Origin: Rhabdophis nuchalis
Taxonomy: Eukaryota > Chordata > Lepidosauria > Squamata > Natricidae
Length of the DNA stretch: 64,000 nucleotides
Direction: 5' to 3'
Assembly: GCA_039707465.1 (NCBI GenBank)
Contig: CM077644.1
Span: 217,563,462-217,627,461 of the forward strand
The notes below the pieces were generated by a model. It saw only the letters and a list, made by a program, of their open reading frames with translations. It ran no database searches and was not told the DNA's origin. Below, one piece after another: positions 58,830-64,000 of the stretch. Made by a program: the position numbers and the translations under genes. The first letter of the stretch is position 1. Every line of letters starts with the position of its first letter.

Positions 58830-60045
58830 TAAACTTTGAGAACAGTATCTTTAATCCAATATGCTTCCTCTTTATCCGCTCCTCTCTTGGTTACCCAAAA
58901 CCTTCACAGTTCCTGTTCCAAAAATTGAAGACTATATACATAGAGAGGTATTGAAAAATACCTCTCAGCTTCAGTGTGATTGAACATATTCTGGCTGTGG
59001 ACAATTCAGGGACAGTTGGTGCAACACCAGTTCACTTTAATTCAGTTTTCACCATCCTGGGTGCTGTCCAGATAAATAAAGTTTGGGTCTCCAAATTCTC
59101 TTGCAAACAGTGCAGGTCTGGAGTAACTTCTGGGATTCAGGGCAATATAATTCTAATGTTTGAAGAACAAGACATACTCCAAATAATTTATTTTACTTCA
59201 AATATTTTTAGGATGTCTCTGTGTTCCTGTTTCTCGTAATAAGTGAGTTTACATGTGTGTGCCTCTTATTCCTCAGAAATAATACCATTGCTTGAAACAG
59301 ATGAAAGTTATTTTCCTCCTAAATAACCACTAGAGGGAAACCTTGAATTACATGAGACTTGTAAAACTGTTTACTTTTTGGTTAGCACTACAACATGAAC
59401 TGAAGGCTTCAGCTATTCGCATATAGGGTGGATATTCACATATCCACCCTAACTTTTGAAAGTCTTTTGACTCTACCTTCTGTAAAATGCCGTATGACTG
59501 TTTAATAGTGCACTATCAGAGTTGTGTGGTCACAATAATTTAATTCAGTTTTGTATCCAATGTTGCAGAGCCCAGGGTCTTTATTAGAAAATGTGGCTTT
59601 CTTAGAAGTCATCTATTTTTGAAAGGCTATTGATCCAACTCCAGTTTAAAGGTAAAGACAATGAGAAAGAAGGGACTAAGTGCCCTTGAAACCACTCCTG
59701 AGCATCCCACTAATGTGGAAGATTACTCTGTCACAACCTTAACCCACCATGGTGAGATGTATTTTAGTTAAATTATTTCTCTGCATGATATGTATAAATT
59801 AGTACATTTGCACCTTATGCAGACTTGTGTCTACCATCTTAATGGTGCATCTGCTCATTTTTTCTCAAATGGTCACTCAAATGTCATTCTAAGCAGAGAG
59901 ATTTCCTAAGAAAAGGTATTCCAGGTATAACATGGTTGGAGATGTGGCAGTTGCTAACCTTGTTTTATCCTCTCTCTTGTCATCATCACCCCTTACTTTA
60001 ACTGCTGACTCACCCAATTTGCTGGAATACACCCATAATGCAATT
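58830..60045. other. Intron, nothing recognised
   Basis: About 1.2 kb of intron without a recognised feature. Confidence 0.45.
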
Positions 60046-60387
60046 CGCCCATCTCCCCCCCCCCCCGGCTCCAAAATTTTAGCAACAGGTTCTTTGCCTG
60101 GTTGCTCAGTGGGCATGGCCATGGTGGGTGTGGCCTACTTGGCCTTCTGCACTATGGGGGGTGTTTTCCCCCTCTCCAGGCTCCAGAGGCTTCCCTCAAG
60201 TCTCTAGGAGGACGGAAAAGTCATCCCCTGCCTCTGGAAGCTCTCCAGAGGCCAGAAACAGGCCTATTTCCAGACTTCTGGAACTTCCAGGAGGCCCATT
60301 TTTTCCCCTCCCCAGGCTCTGTAGGCTTTTTTCGAGCCTCCGGGAGGGCAAAAATGGCCTCTCCCAGGCTCTGTAGGCCCTCCAGAG

Positions 60388-60557
60388 CAGTGGTGGGTTT
60401 CAATTTTTTTAGAACCTACTCTGTAGGTGTGGCCTATTTTGTGGGCGTGGCTTGGCAGTCATGTGATAGGGTGGGAGTAGCCACCTTTTAAAATGTGGTG
60501 AAACTCATTTAACAACGCTCTTGCTTAGCAACCAAAATTTTGGACTCAATTGTGATG

Positions 60558-60653
<96 letters not shown>

Positions 60654-60859
60654 TTTCCTTCCTTCCTTCCTTCCTTCCTTCCTTCCTTCCTTCCTTCCTT
60701 TCTTCCTCCCTTTCCTTTCCTTTCCTTCCCATTGGGTCACTGGCAGCGGCGAGCCAGATTTACTTGCAGGTACGCCGGTGGAACCCCCTCTCACCGGTTC
60801 TCTAAATTTCACCAACCGGCTCTCCCGAGTAGGTGCGAGCCTGCAGAAACCCACCACTG
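60388..60859. mobile_element. hAT-like element, CAGTGGTGGG family, with internal microsatellites
   Basis: The left end CAGTGGTGGGTTTCAA and right end GAAACCCACCACTG are inverted. The 8-bp duplication ctccagag is exact at 60380-60387 and 60860-60867. The interior has a piece of a Tigger-like MITE (aaactcatttaacaacgctc, ttggactcaattgtgatg) that leads into an (ATTT)n and a (CCTT)n array. At 472 bp it is the longest family member in the window. Confidence 0.92.
60562..60726. repeat. (ATTT)n/(CCTT)n compound microsatellite
   Basis: About 24 ATTT units followed by about 14 CCTT units and looser CTTTC repeats, all inside the hAT-like element. Confidence 0.96.
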
Positions 60860-61242
60860 CTCCAGAGGCAGGAAACAGGCCCATTTCTGGACATCTGGAA
60901 CTTCCTGGAGGCCTGTTTTTCGCTTTCCGCAAGCTTTGGAGGCAGCCGCATGGAGACTCCTGGGACCAAAAATGGAGCACAGGGGTGTGTGCTGCACCTC
61001 CCCCCACGTGCGACCCCTGTCCCCATGCATGCGTGTGTGACCTCTGTGCATACACACGTGATCCCCTGCTTCCCACGCATGCGTGGGCATCTCCTGCATG
61101 CGTGCTAGAGACCCAAAAATCAGCTGGCCAGCAGGAGGCACACATACATGCGCAGTGGAACTGGGCAACGGCTTGCGTGCTTACAGAGAGGGCTCTGCAT
61201 GCAACCTGTGGCACGTGTGTCATAGGTTCACCATCACGGCAA

Positions 61243-62095
61243 TAGAGTGATGTTAAAAGACCGGTGCAAACAACATGGTCCATATCTGACATTTGAAAAG
61301 AAATTCAAATCTAGGTCATTGAAAGCGGGGGGTACTATAACCAGAGAATCTGCATTTCCAATAATCCCCAGCTAAATTTCCAACAGTAAATGTAGGAACG
61401 GCGGAGTGAGCCAAGAAATTTCTTTACCTATGAGACATTTTATTTTTTTATTAATAACAAGTGCTGATATCAGTTGGGAATATATCAGCACAAACAACCT
61501 TAGCTAAATCTAAATATGAATCAGGAACATCCACCAACAAAATCAGAAACAGAGTTCTGCTGAATCAAAAAATTAATTAATATTAAATAGTAACACTTTC
61601 TACTATAACTTTCCAATTTATTTTACAGTACATATCTTGTCTGGTTTGGTTTTAGCCAACATATTATTCTAGTGTTCTCAGGGAGTCAAATTTCAAGTCA
61701 AGTTATATCTTTGGGTTTTTTTCTGATATGGTAGAGGAAAAACAAACTTCTTTCTCCACAAGTTTCCATTCAATATAATGGAAGAGCATTTCCTTATCTT
61801 CAAAGTTGGTAAAGTTTTTGGTGAAATTCTCGTAAGAGTGAAGGGCACTTATTTATTTATAAATTGATAAGGGGTATATATGTGAATCAAATCTTTTGTC
61901 TTTCCTTTTACAGTGAGCTGCTTAAATAAAACCACAGAAAAACATCACAATAGAATTCTCTTTATTGGAATATTTAATATTTAATATTTAATAGCTTCTA
62001 TCCTTGGGCTGTGAGACTTTTAAATTCAACCGCAATCACTCCCTGCACATGCTAGTTTTTTCTTTTTTCTTTTCTCTCTTTTTTTTGTTTCTATT
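61243..62095. other. AT-rich intron, nothing recognised
   Basis: AT-rich intron with a short TATTTAATA repeat at about 61970-61993; no repeat family or exon recognised. Confidence 0.45.
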
Positions 62096-62099
62096 ATAA

Positions 62100-62156
62100 T
62101 TTTGCACCAGTGAAGTTAAAACCAATTTCATTGTAATTTTTACAATGACAATAAAG

Positions 62157-62213
<57 letters not shown>

Positions 62214-62214
62214 T
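62100..62214 (+). mobile_element. LINE 3' tail with (ATT)n microsatellite
   Basis: accaatttcattgtaatttt then TACAATGACAATAAAG is the same tail as the LINE derivative at 53 kb, here on the plus strand. About 18 ATT units follow. Only the terminal part of the LINE is recognisable. Confidence 0.75.
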
Positions 62215-64000
62215 AAGTATGAAGTATGGGTCACTAAGAGATTTCAGATCAGCGCTGAAGTATAACAGGAAAATCATAAAAAAAAAAAAATTCCAACAAG
62301 ACAGTCATCTCAAAGTCAGTATTATGAGAAAACTGGATGAAATGTTCAGGCAGCCTGAGGCTAAGGTAGAAGAATCTTCATTCTGAAAGGAAGAGAATTA
62401 ATGTCATATGCTCCATGCTGTTTGTGTTTTGACATGCTTCAACTTGCTTGTCCCGTCGCTGCCAGTACATAGTCTTCAGGCTCCTCTTTGCTAACTTTAA
62501 GAAGTTCACTAAGGTTTACGCATTTCACCCTCCCATTATTCATGAGAGCCTTTTTCATCAACTTTTGTGTAGATTCCCTGGGAATACGTATTAGGCTACT
62601 TTGAAGAATAGGATATTGCACTAAGCAGATCTTGAGTCTGATTTACCATTTCTTACTCTCTGTGCCACTGTAGTTTATTTTGGTCACCATCCCTTCCTTC
62701 AAGTTGTGAGTTTCTCATAGAATTTTTAGATCATTTGAGGTGGGATTTACCAATCATTGCATGAAGAAAACCGTGAGGAAGGCGGAGAGCTTTTGACTTG
62801 TCTCCTTGTGACAGGAAAATGCATTATGTTGATGATGCTTTTGAAGTTTTTTTTATGTCCATGTGTTCAGCCATGGGAAATGTATTGTTTATTTGGTTTG
62901 GAGCACACAATAAAGTGAGTTTTCTTCCTTTGAAATAAAAGTATTTATCCAACAAAAGGCGTGAGGTAATTGACTATCTACTCCCAGTCTTAAATCTCAA
63001 GTAGCTGAGATCACTTTTCCACAATATTTCAGGAGTCCACTTTCTTATTATGAGATCCAACATGCCCAGTTAATTGAGTTAACAACTTTTTGTTTGGAAT
63101 TGTCATGTCTTAATTTATTACTAATGGCACTACATCCTATTTCTGAATGAACCTGTTACTCAGAAGTCATGAACTTTTCTACTAAAGGAAACAATATTAA
63201 AAAGGCGAAAAGGGTAAGGCCTCTAGATCTCGGTGGAAAAGCTATGGCTGTTCATAGGGCAGGGCTGCTATGGTTAAGGCATGCTACCAAGGTCCCACCC
63301 AAAGACATTGTTCAATAGAAGGACTTGAAGTGTATGGACAGATACACTCAGGGAGACAAAAAGCTACATTGTGCTAATGTTAAGTTCATTCTTGAAGAAT
63401 AGTTCCTTGTGTAGCCTAAAATGATACCATCTATACATAAGAAAAGATAGAAATTTGAAGGAATAGGAAAACTAACAGAAAGATGAGTAGAAAGATGAAA
63501 GATGAAAGTTCTTAAATCACTTTTGATTCTTTTAGAACTCACTGATTCAATATGTTTGTATGGGATTAGTTTCTTTTTTTGTATTGGTAGGAGTACATAG
63601 TTAAAGAAAAGGAATCCTTTCTTTATCCTATCTTTATCCTATCCTTTCTACACTATACCTCCTTTCCATAAACAGGGACTATTCTAAAGCTGGAACCAGA
63701 GTGCAAAAGAATTATTCAAAGCCATATAGTGAGGAAGATTCACAGACAGAGGGGTTTTTTTCCCTCCTCACAAATTCTGCTTCTTTTCACATAAAAAAAT
63801 AGAACCCATACCTCATCCTTATTTCAGGAATCCGCTGCTCACATGTCTTACTAGCATTCAGTCTTTTGCAATCAGGCAGCAATGTTATTCATTAGTGTTT
63901 CTGCTCTTTCTCTTGTTTTAGTTAAGAACTCAGATTAGGGAACCTGTTTTTTTTCTACAAATAATGTACTTTGGACTTGTCATCTAGAAATTAGCTGATG
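62215..64000. other. AT-rich intron to window end, nothing recognised
   Basis: The last 1.8 kb of the window is AT-rich intron. I see no exon, RNA gene or repeat family. Confidence 0.5.

Larger units (their letters stand above)
60050..61239. mobile_element. hAT-like element, CAGTGATGG family, split by another hAT-like element
   Basis: The right end GGTTCACCATCACGG and its preceding ctgtggcacgtgtgtcatag match the family at 17979. The interior (ctctccaggctccagaggct, gacttctggaacttccagga) continues on both sides of an insertion at 60388-60859. The left terminus is not recognisable; the left part may be a different, abutting element. Confidence 0.65.

Noticed and set aside
60521..61292. Several overlapping frames of 80-213 residues on both strands
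   Set aside because: They run through ATTT/CCTT arrays and two hAT-like elements and contain no transposase motif.

Overview
This window is eukaryotic DNA from a squamate reptile, probably a snake. It holds one real gene fragment: the first coding exon of PDE4D, long isoform D4, at 802-1244 on the + strand inside a GC-rich CpG island (about 1-1560). The exon ends in a phase-2 splice donor, and I find no further PDE4D exon, so everything from 1245 to 64000 reads as the start of a very long first intron. The squamate assignment rests on the repeats: a Sauria-type tRNA-derived SINE, a BovB (RTE) LINE 3' end, CR1 and L2 LINEs, an L1 ORF2 C-terminus, many short hAT-like elements with 8-bp target duplications, Tigger-like elements at TA sites, and many tetranucleotide microsatellites.

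Layout. 1-1560: promoter, CpG island and exon. 1.6-6.7 kb: AT-rich intron without recognisable repeats. 6.7-11.5 kb: DNA-transposon cluster (Tigger-like element, hAT-like elements, nested TA-site element) with an L2 tail. 13.4-14.6 kb: 5'-truncated L1 inside a hAT-like element, both target duplications preserved. 14.7-16.3 kb: old CR1. 18 kb: hAT-like element. 21.4-21.9 kb: BovB. 23-28.8 kb: several DNA elements plus a possible ORF1-only L1 derivative. 31-32.7 kb: CR1 with reverse transcriptase. 33.5-34.9 kb: hAT-like element split by an L2. 39.9-43.0 kb: a Helitron-like element carrying three tandem CR1 3' ends and about 1 kb of TAGG-rich minisatellite. 43-44.5 kb: abutting hAT-like elements. 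46.1-47.3 kb: head-to-head L2 fragments. 47.4-53.8 kb: hAT-like elements, microsatellites, the SINE, a TA-site element with a hairpin element nested in it, and an internally deleted LINE. 56.7-58.6 kb: second Helitron-like copy, minus strand, interrupted by a 1.6-kb DNA element with internal inverted and direct repeats. 60.0-61.2 kb: nested hAT-like elements. The remainder is AT-rich intron in which I recognise nothing.

No host gene other than PDE4D is supported. Reverse-transcriptase and endonuclease reading frames belong to decayed retrotransposons, and long frames through the CpG island and microsatellites are compositional. The most interesting structure is the Helitron-like element at 39927-43018: its minisatellite module also links the CR1 copies, which suggests higher-order repeat growth inside a mobile element. 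All coordinates were read by eye; repeat family names are by recognition and were not checked against a database.
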